A DNA stretch of 64,000 nt from Epinephelus fuscoguttatus (Eukaryota > Chordata > Actinopteri > Perciformes > Serranidae): NCBI RefSeq assembly GCF_011397635.1, contig NC_064762.1, forward strand, positions 21,787,479-21,851,478, read 5' to 3'. Of this stretch, positions 54,937 to 64,000 are shown in pieces. Each line of letters begins with the position of its first letter. The first letter of the stretch is position 1. Made by a program: the position numbers and the translations under genes. Under the pieces are notes generated by a model. It saw only the letters and a list, made by a program, of their open reading frames with translations, made no database searches and was not told where the DNA came from.

Positions 54937-57340
54937 CACTGGGTCAAAAATAACCTTAGTTTGGGTAAATAATCCAACATATAAATAATGACATTAATAC
55001 TTAGACTTACTAAATGTACTGTGTTGCATTTCACAGTTTTAATAAATTTCTAAATTATACCCTGAGTTTATTCGCCAACAATATTTTAATCCCTCCGACA
55101 TAAATTAATGTTTTATGGCACTGACTCTAAGCAGAGGTGTTAATATTTGACTAATGTGTGTCACATTACAAACCCAGAAAATGTGTTCATCATCAGCGGA
55201 GCGTTTTATTCGGTCACTGTTACTCCATGAGTGAGCGTCAATGCTGCGGAGGTGGCTCTGTTTCCTTCAGAGGTATGTTTGTTCCATCAAACGCTGATTT
55301 ATGAGATCGGCTGGATGCTCTTTTCCTAAATGAGCTCTGAATCATCGGCTTGAGAGATGACTTCCTCCTGAGACTAGCAAAATATTATTACATGGTACGA
55401 AGCCTTAATTTGATAGCAGGCCAAAATGTTTCCAGCCGGCCCCGTCATTTTAATCCAATTCACTGGAATAACCAGTATCAAGTCCTTTATTTATGACCTC
55501 TTATTCAAAACACAGAGAAAGAGCGTGTGTTTGGAGTCGGAGAAACAGTCACACTGAGCAGCTCAGCGCCAACAGAGTTTATGTTTGATGTACTGGAGCA
55601 AAACAATCTGCAGAATATATAAGTGATATAGTTCCTCACGCTTCATATGACCCTTCAGTAAATATACTGTCAGCGTGTAAATCATGTTTTTGCTGAATGT
55701 TTGCACTGAGGGCTGTTCTGCAGCTGCACACGTACCAAACATGTTCACCAATGCTGAAAGCTGAGCCCCTCATACAGAAGCTGTCGCCACATTTCCAAAA
55801 AGCCACATTATTGAGTGCTTTTTTAACATGGTCGCAGTTTCCAAGCATCTTGGCCTTGCTTTCAAAACCAGGCCCTTGCCAGCAGTTGGGAGTGGAGGAA
55901 GAGAGAGAGAGAGAAGAAAAAAAAGACATCTCAAGTTAAATTTAAAGATGTGTTTCTCTTGGAAGCCGGGCTGCGCTGCCATAAACCAAGGGAGACATTT
56001 TCATGCTCCACATTTTTCATGGTTTCTCTCTGAGTTTCCTCCCTTCCTTTCTCACTCCACCTTGGCTCCAGAGTTACCTACTGCTGCACTGGCTGCGGAC
56101 CACAGCCAGCGGGGCACTGTGGGGTGGCCAGTTCCTCCCTCTCGGGCCTGAACAGAAGCCCTCCCCCTCCTCTCCCACCTTCACCTCCACCAAAAAAGCT
56201 CTCCTGGTTGTCTTTGGATGGCTCTCACAGTGGAGAATCCCTCAGAGAATCCGCCACCTGGACAGCACTACTTAAGCTCTCTTTCACCACCCTTCTCAAA
56301 TAATACACTGCTTACACACTCGGAGCTGATGGCCAACAGTAATCAGTTATAAGCTAAAAGTCCTCTGACCTACCGCCCTGTTTTTTAATGTGGCCATGAA
56401 GGAACCGTTTTATTGCAGACTGCAGACTGTTGTCTTGAGCCAACCCTGTGTGGTGTATGCTGTAATTTGTGAAGGGTGCAGAGGTTTGGTATTAATTAGG
56501 GCTGTGAAATGGCAGCGGTCCGACCGCCTGCCCGTTTCCATAGAGGCTGAATTCACTGAGTGATGCACACACTGGGAGGGGGATTATGGCCGAGCTCTGG
56601 CTGCCCGCTGAGATGCAAACACAAAAGAGAGGATGTAAAAAGCACTTTCATTTCACATGACCTGTCATCAGCAGCAAATTTTCACTCTGCTCTCTGAAGC
56701 CGGGGCGAACTGCTTGTGGCTTTCAAACTAACCGTATGTTAGAGTCCAGGCATCAGATAGAGTTGACGTTATGTGCGTGCGAATGAGAGAGTTGCTCGCA
56801 TATTCAACCTCAGCGTTGGCTCCCAGGAGCATGAAATTATTATTTCTCTCGGTGATGAGAATATCATGTTATGAGGTTAGATTTTAGGGTTTATGTACAA
56901 ATTTCAAAGTGGGGACACCATAAAAAAAAGAAAGAAAGAAAAGCTGATTCAACTTGAAAAACTAAGTTCCTCTGCTGCATTAAAAATGTTAATTAAATGC
57001 ACTAAAGTTGAACAATTAGTTTCAAGTTGTCTTATTAGATTTGTTTGCATTTTTATCATGAGAACAAACAATCATAAGTTAAAGGGGACCCTTTAAGCTT
57101 TTCCTTACTTCCTGTCATTTATACAGTGTTATAATGATGTTTGGGTTGTTCATATGAAACATTGCCAAAGTTTCAAATAATGAGGTAAACATATGTAGAA
57201 GTAATTCCTGTGAGCAAAAACCCTCAGGCCTCAGACCGCTCTGAAGTCTCTGTTTACAATTTTTTTTTCTACTTTCAAGACTAGTCAGATTGTAAAGGAT
57301 TTCTTTATATGGTCATCTCCTCCAGGAACGCTACTGCAGC
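54937..57340. other. Intergenic, largely repeat-poor
   Basis: About 55230-55560 and 56370-56760 are repeat-free with balanced composition, candidates for conserved non-coding elements near hlx. The frames at 55636-56275 on both strands lack recognisable domains. Confidence 0.35.
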
Positions 57341-57353
57341 CTCCACTACTTCA

Positions 57354-58370
57354 TGTAGCTACATGCTAACGTCAGGGAAACATGTGGCTGATGTTGTAAA
57401 ATTCTCACTAGCTATGTTTCCATCCAAAAGTGATTTGGATCATTGGAAATGCGTGTTAAAAGAAATACGAATCCTGTGTGTTTCCATTAAATGTACAGAC
57501 AAAACAAATCTCACATTCTTCTTCTTCTACGTTTTCTGGCGGTTGGCAACCAGCTTGTAAATGCATTACCACCTTCCCGACCCGGAGTGTGGATATCACC
57601 ATGGAGAGAGGTGCGCTACGTCAGACTTAATTCGAACATAACTGTTTCCATCCCCCATTTTGCAAATCAACATTTTTTCGAATCAACCAAAACCCGGCTA
57701 AAGCGAACGTATTTTAGTCAAATCAGGGGATTTTAATTTGAATTTTGGTGTTTCCATCATAATTTTCCAATGCAATACTTCTAGATGCACATCTAAACAG
57801 GCTGATGGAAACATGGCTACTGATTTCAGACAATATTCCTACTGGAACATGTCCAGTTGTGCTGAAAAGCTTTTATTGGTGAATGTTCACGGTAAAAAGT
57901 GCCTTCACAGTCATTCCCCATCTGCGAGTACACTGCTAACATATTCCGTTAGCATAACCATATTGCTGCTGTAACATGTCCTGTTATTTTCAGCTTTAAT
58001 CTGTGATTTTTCATATTAAAAAGTGCCACTATTCTTTGTTTCGGTCATTCCCCATCTGCGAGTACACTCCTAACCTACATGTAGCTACATGCTTAAGTCA
58101 GGGAAACACTTAAATGGCCAATGTTGTAAAATTCTCCCTGATTTTGAGACATTATTCCTGCTGGAACATGTCCGGTTGTGTTTAGAAGCTTTTATTGGGG
58201 ATTTATTCGCAGTAAAATTGCCGATATTCATTGTTACAGTCATTCCCTATCTGCGAGTACACTGCTAACGTACATGTAGCTACATGCTAATGTCAGGGAA
58301 ACATGTAAGTGGCTGATGTAAAATTCTCCTGATTTTAGATCATACTCCTGCTGAAACATGTCCAGATGCA
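57354..58370. repeat. Satellite-like tandem repeat, about 3 units
   Basis: Each unit contains CATGTAGCTACATGCTAA, then GTCAGGGAAACA, TTGTAAAATTCTC, CTGGAACATGTCC, GAAGCTTTTATTGG and CATTCCC-ATCTGCGAGTAC. Unit starts lie near 57354, 58078 and 58273. The first unit is interrupted by a 0.4 kb MITE; without it, unit length is roughly 190-310 bp. Confidence 0.75.
57409..57820. mobile_element. MITE with TA target duplication, inserted in the satellite
   Basis: GCTATGTTTCCATC begins at 57411 and its inverse GATGGAAACATGGC ends at 57818, one mismatch in 14, with TA on both sides (57409-57410 and 57819-57820). The flanking sequence reads AAAATTCTCAC before it and CTGATTTC after it, while the uninterrupted satellite unit has AAAATTCTCCCTGATTTT at about 58127-58144, giving an empty site inside the window. 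Confidence 0.75.
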
Positions 58371-58382
58371 GCAAAAAAAAAG

Positions 58383-58533
58383 GGTTCTATGTTTCCCGCT
58401 TGGTTGAGAGGGAAACATAGAACCTGGGAAACACAGAACCTTTTTTGTGTAAGCGGGGAACATAGAACCTTTTTTGCAGGGTTAAGTGGGGAACATAGAA
58501 CCCGGGAAACATAGAACCCTGGGAACATAGATA
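58383..58533. repeat. Hairpin followed by short tandem GGGAAACATAGAACC units
   Basis: GGTTCTATGTTTCCC (58383-58397) and GGGAAACATAGAACC (58410-58424) are perfect 15-base inverse arms with a 12-base loop. Direct copies or near copies follow at about 58426, 58455, 58488, 58504 and 58521. Confidence 0.85.
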
Positions 58534-59541
58534 CGTTCCCACTATTTCCATGGCTGAGGAAAGATCAGTCAGTATTTATGAACATGAGCTACTTTCTCTC
58601 AAAGCCTAAAGTAGTAAGCCTAAAACTTGTGATGTCACAGGGTATAAAGTCTGGAGCTGCTCCACAGACAATGACTGGGAGATTGATTTTCTTGACAGAA
58701 TGTTTGTTTTCTCTTTTATACCCAAATGACTAATGTTCTCAGTCCTGAAACAGAAAATGTATCCATATATTCAGAACATTCCCCTGGGTGCTCTCAGCAT
58801 CATCTCATCTTCTTACCCAATTCATTGTCTATGGAGCCGCTCCAGACATGATACTTGATGACATCACAGATTTGAGTTGGATTTAGGAGAGAGTTGTTCA
58901 TTTTACTAATACTTTTGGACTGTCAGGTCACAGGAATAATGTGAATTTTGAAAATGGTTGAAGTTCCTCTTTAAACTAGAAATAAAATGATCTATTGAGA
59001 GTGTGAACTCCTCTCAAATGATTCATTCTGCTGATCATGTTTGTTTAGAAACTTAATTTAATGAGTTTAGTGAACTCTCAGCATCATTCCAAGTCAGGCC
59101 AACTCATGTTTACAAGTTCAGAATTTCTCTGAAAATAAAACTACAAATTAAGGTAAACTAATAAATCTTCCTGCACTACATTTCTGTCCTCGGAGCTTCA
59201 TCAGACAAAGTTCATATAGATAAACAGCACCAAACATAAAAAGGTTTTCTGCTCTTATCCAGGAAAAACCCACCAATCAGAGGACGCCAGAGACACTTTG
59301 GTAATGTATACAAATTAAGGTCAGTGAAATATAAAATAAACATACGGAGCTCATCCAAAAGTAAACATAGTAAATTTGCCAATATTATAGAAAGTAGGTT
59401 CCCATCAAAATAAGGCCCTCTAAGGACATTAGCTGAGAACATTTATTTCAGTCCCATAATTACACATTGTAGCCAATAGTTATCCTTATTATCAAAATAC
59501 TTGGAAAAAAATAGAAAACAAATTGCATGAACAATATAGTA
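58534..59541. other. Intergenic, no gene seen
   Basis: AT-rich, with no domain in any frame and no clear repeat boundary. Phrases at 58580-58960 (GATGTCACAGG, CCATAGACAATGA-TGGGAG) recur loosely in slc35f6 intron 5 (27060-27230), so this is probably repeat DNA. Confidence 0.4.
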
Positions 59542-59621
59542 GGGCGACTGTGGCTCAGGAGGTTGATCATCCACTGATCAGAAACTCAGAGGTTTGATCT
59601 GTGGCTCCTCTGGTCTGCATG

Positions 59622-60228
59622 TTAAAGAGTGCTTTCACACCTGCCCTGTTTGGTTCGCTTCAATCAAACTAAAGTTCGTTTGCCCCCTAAGTGCAGTTTG
59701 TTTGGGCAGGTGTGAACACAGCAATTGCATTCGGGTGTGCACCAAAACAACTGGACCGAGACCTTCTTGAAGAGGTGGTCTTGGTCTGGTTACAATCGAA
59801 CTCTGGTGCAGTCGTTTGTGGTGTCCCGTGTTCCGACCTCGATCTGAACCAACTGCAGTCACATGACACATTGTTTGGGTTAAACACATGCCTCGTTTTC
59901 AAACTGTATGGTTTGACTAAAATGAACAATGACAGCAATATAGTCCACGATGAGCAGCGCTGAAATCATCCTGCGTAGTTGTCCCTCCATTGTGACATTA
60001 GAAAGTGTCACATTTATCTTGCAAGTGTACTCTTCTTCAACGTTTTGTTTACTTCCTGGATTTTTCCCACATGGAAATTCTGACCAATCAAGAGCAGCTT
60101 TCTCACACAAGGCATTTTATCTGGTCCGCTTGTAAATGCTGCCGTGAGAACACGAACCAACTCTAAGCAGTTACCCACCTTTGTAACAAAATTAGTCCCT
60201 GATTCGGACCAGTGTGAGTGAACCTTAA
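59622..60228 (+). mobile_element. TTAA-type DNA element, copy 2
   Basis: Begins TTAAAGAGTGCTTTCACACC (59622-59641) and ends GTGTGAGTGAACCTTAA (60212-60228). Both ends are bounded by TTAA and loosely inverted. It is complete at both ends, unlike copy 1 near 13 kb, but lacks about 125 internal bases that copy 1 has. It carries the shared ORF on the - strand. Confidence 0.7.
59880..60110 (-). pseudogene. Short ORF carried by TTAA-type element, copy 2
   Basis: Same frame as at 12966-13160: LDWSEFPCGKNPGSKQNVEE onward to IVHFS, but the TAA stop has become CAA, so the frame runs on for ten residues. Differences from copy 1 over the shared part are one silent change, one Leu/Met change and the lost stop. 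No known domain was recognised. Confidence 0.3.
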
Positions 60229-60312
60229 GTATTCATGGGCAAGATACTGAATGTTTAACTAAGTAGCAGGTGGCACCTTTGAGTGGTTGAAAGTTTAGAG
60301 AGGCGCTCTCCA

Positions 60313-61824
60313 TCCGTTGATAACCAATGTATATTTAAAAAAGACACCCTCAGTGCACAGAGGTTTCATGTTTGTCTCCCAGTCCAATAATAATTTTTGA
60401 TCCTGTGCATCTCTAAGATTTAACGTTGCAAGCTGCACTTGAAAGTATTCAAACTTACATTAAGTTAATGGTTACAGATGAGTCAGTTCATCTTAATTTG
60501 TATATTATCTTTTACAGTGATCACAGAACAAACTGTGTCACACTCAGGCAGAACCTGACACATGATGCAACTGAGGTCACCTGCGTGGCCTCTCTGAAGA
60601 TACATTTTTTAAGTGTGCTGAGTATAGTCTGAGGTTTCCTCATTTCCCCTTTTCGGTGCTTATCGTGGCTCGCAGATGCCGTTTTATGGAGAACAGCTAA
60701 AACGAAACACCACTCAGTGAACAACAAGATGAACTGCACGGCCACCCAATCCTGATGTCAAATGACTAACAAGGTTTTTGCATCCTCATTCTGTACATGA
60801 CAAGTCACCTAAACACGTTCTGCCTTTATCAGTTCAGATGTTATCGTTTAAAAAAGGAAACATCCAACTAATGCTTCATAACCTTTTATTCAATCGGGGT
60901 CACGCGGAGCTAAATAGCTCCTTTTAAAGGGCAGGTTTTCCAAAAAGCAACAATAAAAAGCCACATTTTAGGCTGAAGTTCTGCAAAAACACTTCATGCA
61001 CACAGTAAGAGCGACAAAAGAAGAAATGAGGGTAAGGAGACAGCTGACAGAAAGCTACACATTAAAACACTTTGAAAAGCCACATTTGAGATTGTTTCAG
61101 AGGCTACACATCTGCAGCGGACCACCCCAGGGACCAATCACAATCAAGCATGTCACTTGGCTCATTGCTCATGCTCCTTTTATCTGATCTGCACCTTATT
61201 ATCTGACTCTGTGTTGTAGCATTAGACCTGGTCACACTCCATTATGTATCCGAGTGTGTGTGTGTGTGGTGTCAACACTCTGGAGAACACACACTTTAGA
61301 CTGATACTGATGGATTATCAAGGAATTCTTCTTCACGACTCTGCTTGTTAAGGGGAGGAGAGGGCAAGAGCGGGAAAATAAATAAGACGTCACTTCGGTT
61401 TATCTTGTTCTTGTTCCAAAATAAACACAGCCACGGCAGAGAGGGAGCTGCGGGGGCTTTTCGGTACTGCTGAGTATTATACAGTCCCTTTGATCAAAAC
61501 AATTTGGACCGAGAAAGCTGCAAAACGCTTGTCACCACAGCAACCAGAGAGGAGCCACGCAAGCGAGAGTGAACAGGTGATTTATAGAAAGCGCTACTCA
61601 GTTTCACATCCTTCCCACTTCCTTTAAACTGATTTAGCAGACAGATTTAGTTGCGGGTGAGAGATCATAATTACTGTCCCTATTTGCATCAGTGTGGTCA
61701 CGCAGAATCCATTTCTACGACTGTAACCTTAACGCGCTTTAACAGAGAATATGATTTATGCTGCTTTAACAAGGGTCACATAGTGTAAGCTTCATGCAAG
61801 CCAGCGAGTACACTGTGACTTTCT

Positions 61825-61865
<41 letters not shown>

Positions 61866-62984
61866 CTGATGTTTGCACATATTTAAGTGCATGCGAGTGC
61901 AAGCCCTGTAACCCATATGTGCAAGGGGTGAGAGTTCAGTTCCTGCAGGGTTTGTTTAGGAATATATGACACTGCACAGCTGGTCTAATCATCTGTGCAT
62001 ATCTGACTATAAAACTTTACCGAGCGTCGCCGGAGCCAGCTGCCTTTATCAGTGGAAATGGAGTTATTCCCACTGTGGACGGACGGAGGCCTCAACCCCA
62101 GATCTGCTGCTCGTCTCCCAGCGGCCCTCATCAGGAACTGCAGCGCTCGCTCTGTGTGAGGAGCATTTAGGCAGCAGTTTGTGAGTGCAGATGGAGAAAG
62201 AGTCACTTCACTTTAACTGCACTCAGTCAAACCAAGGAAGTGACTTACGATGAGATAAAAGTTGTGAGTGGAAACACAATCTGAATTTAAAGTTTTCATT
62301 ACACACGAGAGACTGTAGCTTAAAAAACAACAACAAAGATGTGAATATTGAATGGGTTTTTAATGGATCCAGGAATCACATATAGTGCATGTTCCCAAAC
62401 ATATACATAAACACAGATGGAGATTTTTGGGGAAGACACAGACACGTCCCCCTCAGTATTTAGAACATGTATATTTGTCCTCCCTTCCAATAAAAGCATG
62501 GCAGGGGCAAAAGACTCACCATAAATGGATGCAGAAAAGGCACAACATAGTGTATTAAAAACTCACCAGAATGAAGGAAATGAAGTGTTTGACGCTCCAG
62601 ATTTTTTGACAGATGGCCCCCATACCCCTCCGTCTATATGTCCCCCCCTAGTCTTGAGTGCAATGAAACCTGCACTCTTGTACATGACCCTATACTTACA
62701 CACAATACACATAGACACATCCATAAACACAGTGCACACAGTGTCTTTTATCTGTTCAGTTGTTTTAACATGAATTTTAAGGTCTAAAAAAGGATGGCAG
62801 CTGCAGAGTAGCTTTAGATGATCTATTTACTGTATATTACAGCTGTTGCATTACTTATAATTATGTAACTATGGGCCTCATGCAGCCACATTCTCTTAAA
62901 TTTCTTTTTTATTTATGCCTTTATGCCTGCGCTAGCCATGGCTGGAGACATGTGTTTGGGTTGTATACGTTCCAGTCTCATGAA
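60313..62984. other. Intergenic, no gene seen
   Basis: Contains (GT)n at about 61829-61861. Frames reach 82 codons at most and show no domain. The 61330-61760 block is repeat-free with mixed composition. Confidence 0.45.
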
Positions 62985-63425
62985 TGTGATATCTTGAGAG
63001 AACGCTTGAGAGAATTTCTTTAAATACACAAATTTCCACTTGGACTCAACAAAAAAATTATTAGAATTTGGTGGTCAAAGGTCAAGGGTCACTGTGACCT
63101 TACATCCATCTCATTCTCATGAATGTAATATTTTAAGGAGGCCTTGAGGGAATTCCCTCAAATTTGGCACAAACGTCCACTTGGACTCAAAAATGATCTT
63201 ATTAGAATTTGGTGGTCAAAGGTCAAGATTACTCTGACCTCACAAAACATGTGTTTGGCCATAACTCAAGAATTCGTACACTAATTCTGAGAAAATTTCA
63301 CACAAATATCTACTAGGTTACAATGATGAGGCGATGGCATTTTATATCCAAAAGGCCAAAGGTCAGCTTCACTGTGACATCATAATGTTATGCAAAGACA
63401 CTTCACTGGCCATTACTCATTACTA
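62985..63425 (+). repeat. Dispersed repeat with nuclear-receptor-type palindromes, copy 2
   Basis: Same family and orientation as 30070-30540. Contains TGGTCAAAGGTCA (DR1-type, 63072-63084) followed at 63087-63099 by GGTCACTGTGACC, a perfect core oestrogen-response palindrome. A second GGTCAAAGGTCA lies near 63213-63224. Confidence 0.7.
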
Positions 63426-63479
63426 CTAATTCTAGTTTCATTTAATATTGTGTTAAGAGACAGAATGAGAGAAGTCAAC

Positions 63480-63760
63480 TCCAGATGCACCAAACGTTAA
63501 TTGTCCGAATCTGCTCTTACCCAGGTGTGCTAGATGATGGATCCCACTTGATCATAAATTGCAGGTGTGGTCCCAATTGTTAGCACTAGCACAGGTAGTA
63601 TCCCTAAACACTATATAAGGGCAGGTGCTGAGCCGTATGTATGCCCAAGAATTTGAGAGATGCTGTCACACAAAGTCTGTAAGAAGAAGAAGAATTACTG
63701 CATATTGCTTCCTGCACAAGCCCCAGTGTGTATTTGTTTTAGCCTTGTTACAAATAACTA
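63480..63760 (+). promoter_or_regulatory. TATA-containing promoter or LTR-like segment
   Basis: A TATATAAGG box (63612-63620) follows a segment repeating AGGTGTG and TGATC. Downstream is a transcript-like stretch with (GAA)n and TGTTTTAGCCTTGTTAC near 63737-63753. The layout (upstream promoter, TATA box, short leader) suits the U3-R part of an LTR retroelement or a small gene promoter. The window ends before this can be settled. Confidence 0.35.
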
Positions 63761-64000
63761 AATAGATAAAAGCATCACTTCTGTTGATGTCTATTACAAT
63801 GTAGGTCTTATTTTCATTGTCAGTAATAATGCTGACTCTCTAAAAAATAAGTCCAATAGGGCAAGAAAAATATGCTTTCAGATGATTTCAATAAGCTTCC
63901 AGGTTAGCCCAACTAATTTGGAAGTGAAAACATAAGCAAATAGTAAAATTATTACTCAAACAGATCGTCGCTTACAGACAGGATTCCTCCAACTTTGACC

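Larger units (their letters stand above)
59542..60312 (+). mobile_element. tRNA-like SINE split by a TTAA element
   Basis: The head GGCGACTGTGGCTCAGGAGG has an A-box-like TGGCTCAGGAGG, and GGTTTGATCTG at about 59591-59601 resembles a B box, so the start looks tRNA-derived. The body resumes after the insertion at 60229 with GGGCAAGATACTGAATG, GTAGCAGGTGGCACC and TTGAGTGGTTGAAAG. From memory the order of these phrases follows a widespread teleost repeat. The SINE must predate the TTAA element inside it. Confidence 0.6.

Noticed and set aside
55636..56275. Cluster of frames on both strands (60-107 codons)
   Set aside because: Mutually overlapping, with no shared domain; more likely non-coding sequence of balanced composition.
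59542..59612. Possible tRNA gene
   Set aside because: A/B-box-like motifs are present, but the body does not fold into a full cloverleaf by eye and it continues into SINE sequence.

Overview
This window is vertebrate nuclear DNA, almost certainly from a ray-finned (teleost) fish. It has split genes with GT-AG introns, AT-rich intergenic sequence, many long (GT)n and (ATTT)n microsatellites, and abundant fish-type DNA transposons (hAT, TTAA-flanked and Tc1-like). There are also 5'-truncated LINE tails and a tRNA-like SINE. Family names for repeats are from memory, since no database could be searched. Repeat ends, target-site duplications and splice phases were read directly from the sequence.

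Two protein-coding genes are well supported, both on the + strand. slc35f6 (coding 19896-28955) has six coding exons whose phases join into a 378-residue SLC35/EamA-type multi-pass membrane protein, close to the human length of 371 as I recall it. hlx (coding 44065-47177) has four coding exons that join into a 388-residue H2.0-like homeobox protein with an intact homeodomain and two eh1-like repressor motifs. No other complete gene is convincing. The remaining open frames are short, shadow the two genes, or lie in repeats.

Layout: 1-19.7 kb is intergenic. It holds a TTAA-flanked element with an exon-like ORF (46-1239), a foldback element (3239-3565), a hAT element containing a younger LINE tail (6615-8314), a second LINE tail (about 10.04-10.42 kb), a TTAA-type element carrying a short ORF (12978-13563), another TTAA element (14508-15159), a LINE 3' fragment (about 17.05-17.41 kb), a palindromic duplication (18273-18376) and a three-copy array (18.66-19.56 kb). 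The slc35f6 introns carry hAT-like and TTAA elements. The 15 kb between slc35f6 and hlx has a repeat with oestrogen-receptor-type palindromes, a Tc1-like remnant and several repeat-poor stretches that could be hlx regulatory DNA. The 16.8 kb downstream of hlx has a hAT inside another inverted-repeat element, a satellite split by a TA-flanked MITE, a hairpin-plus-tandem array, a SINE split by a TTAA element, a second ERE-bearing repeat, and a TATA-containing LTR-like segment at the right edge.

The two genes do not form a pathway. slc35f6 encodes a transporter-like endomembrane protein and hlx a developmental transcription factor. The most unusual observation is that two oppositely oriented copies of one TTAA-type element (near 13 kb and 60 kb) differ by about 1.5% across the half that carries a short ORF but by about 13% across the other half (counts by eye).
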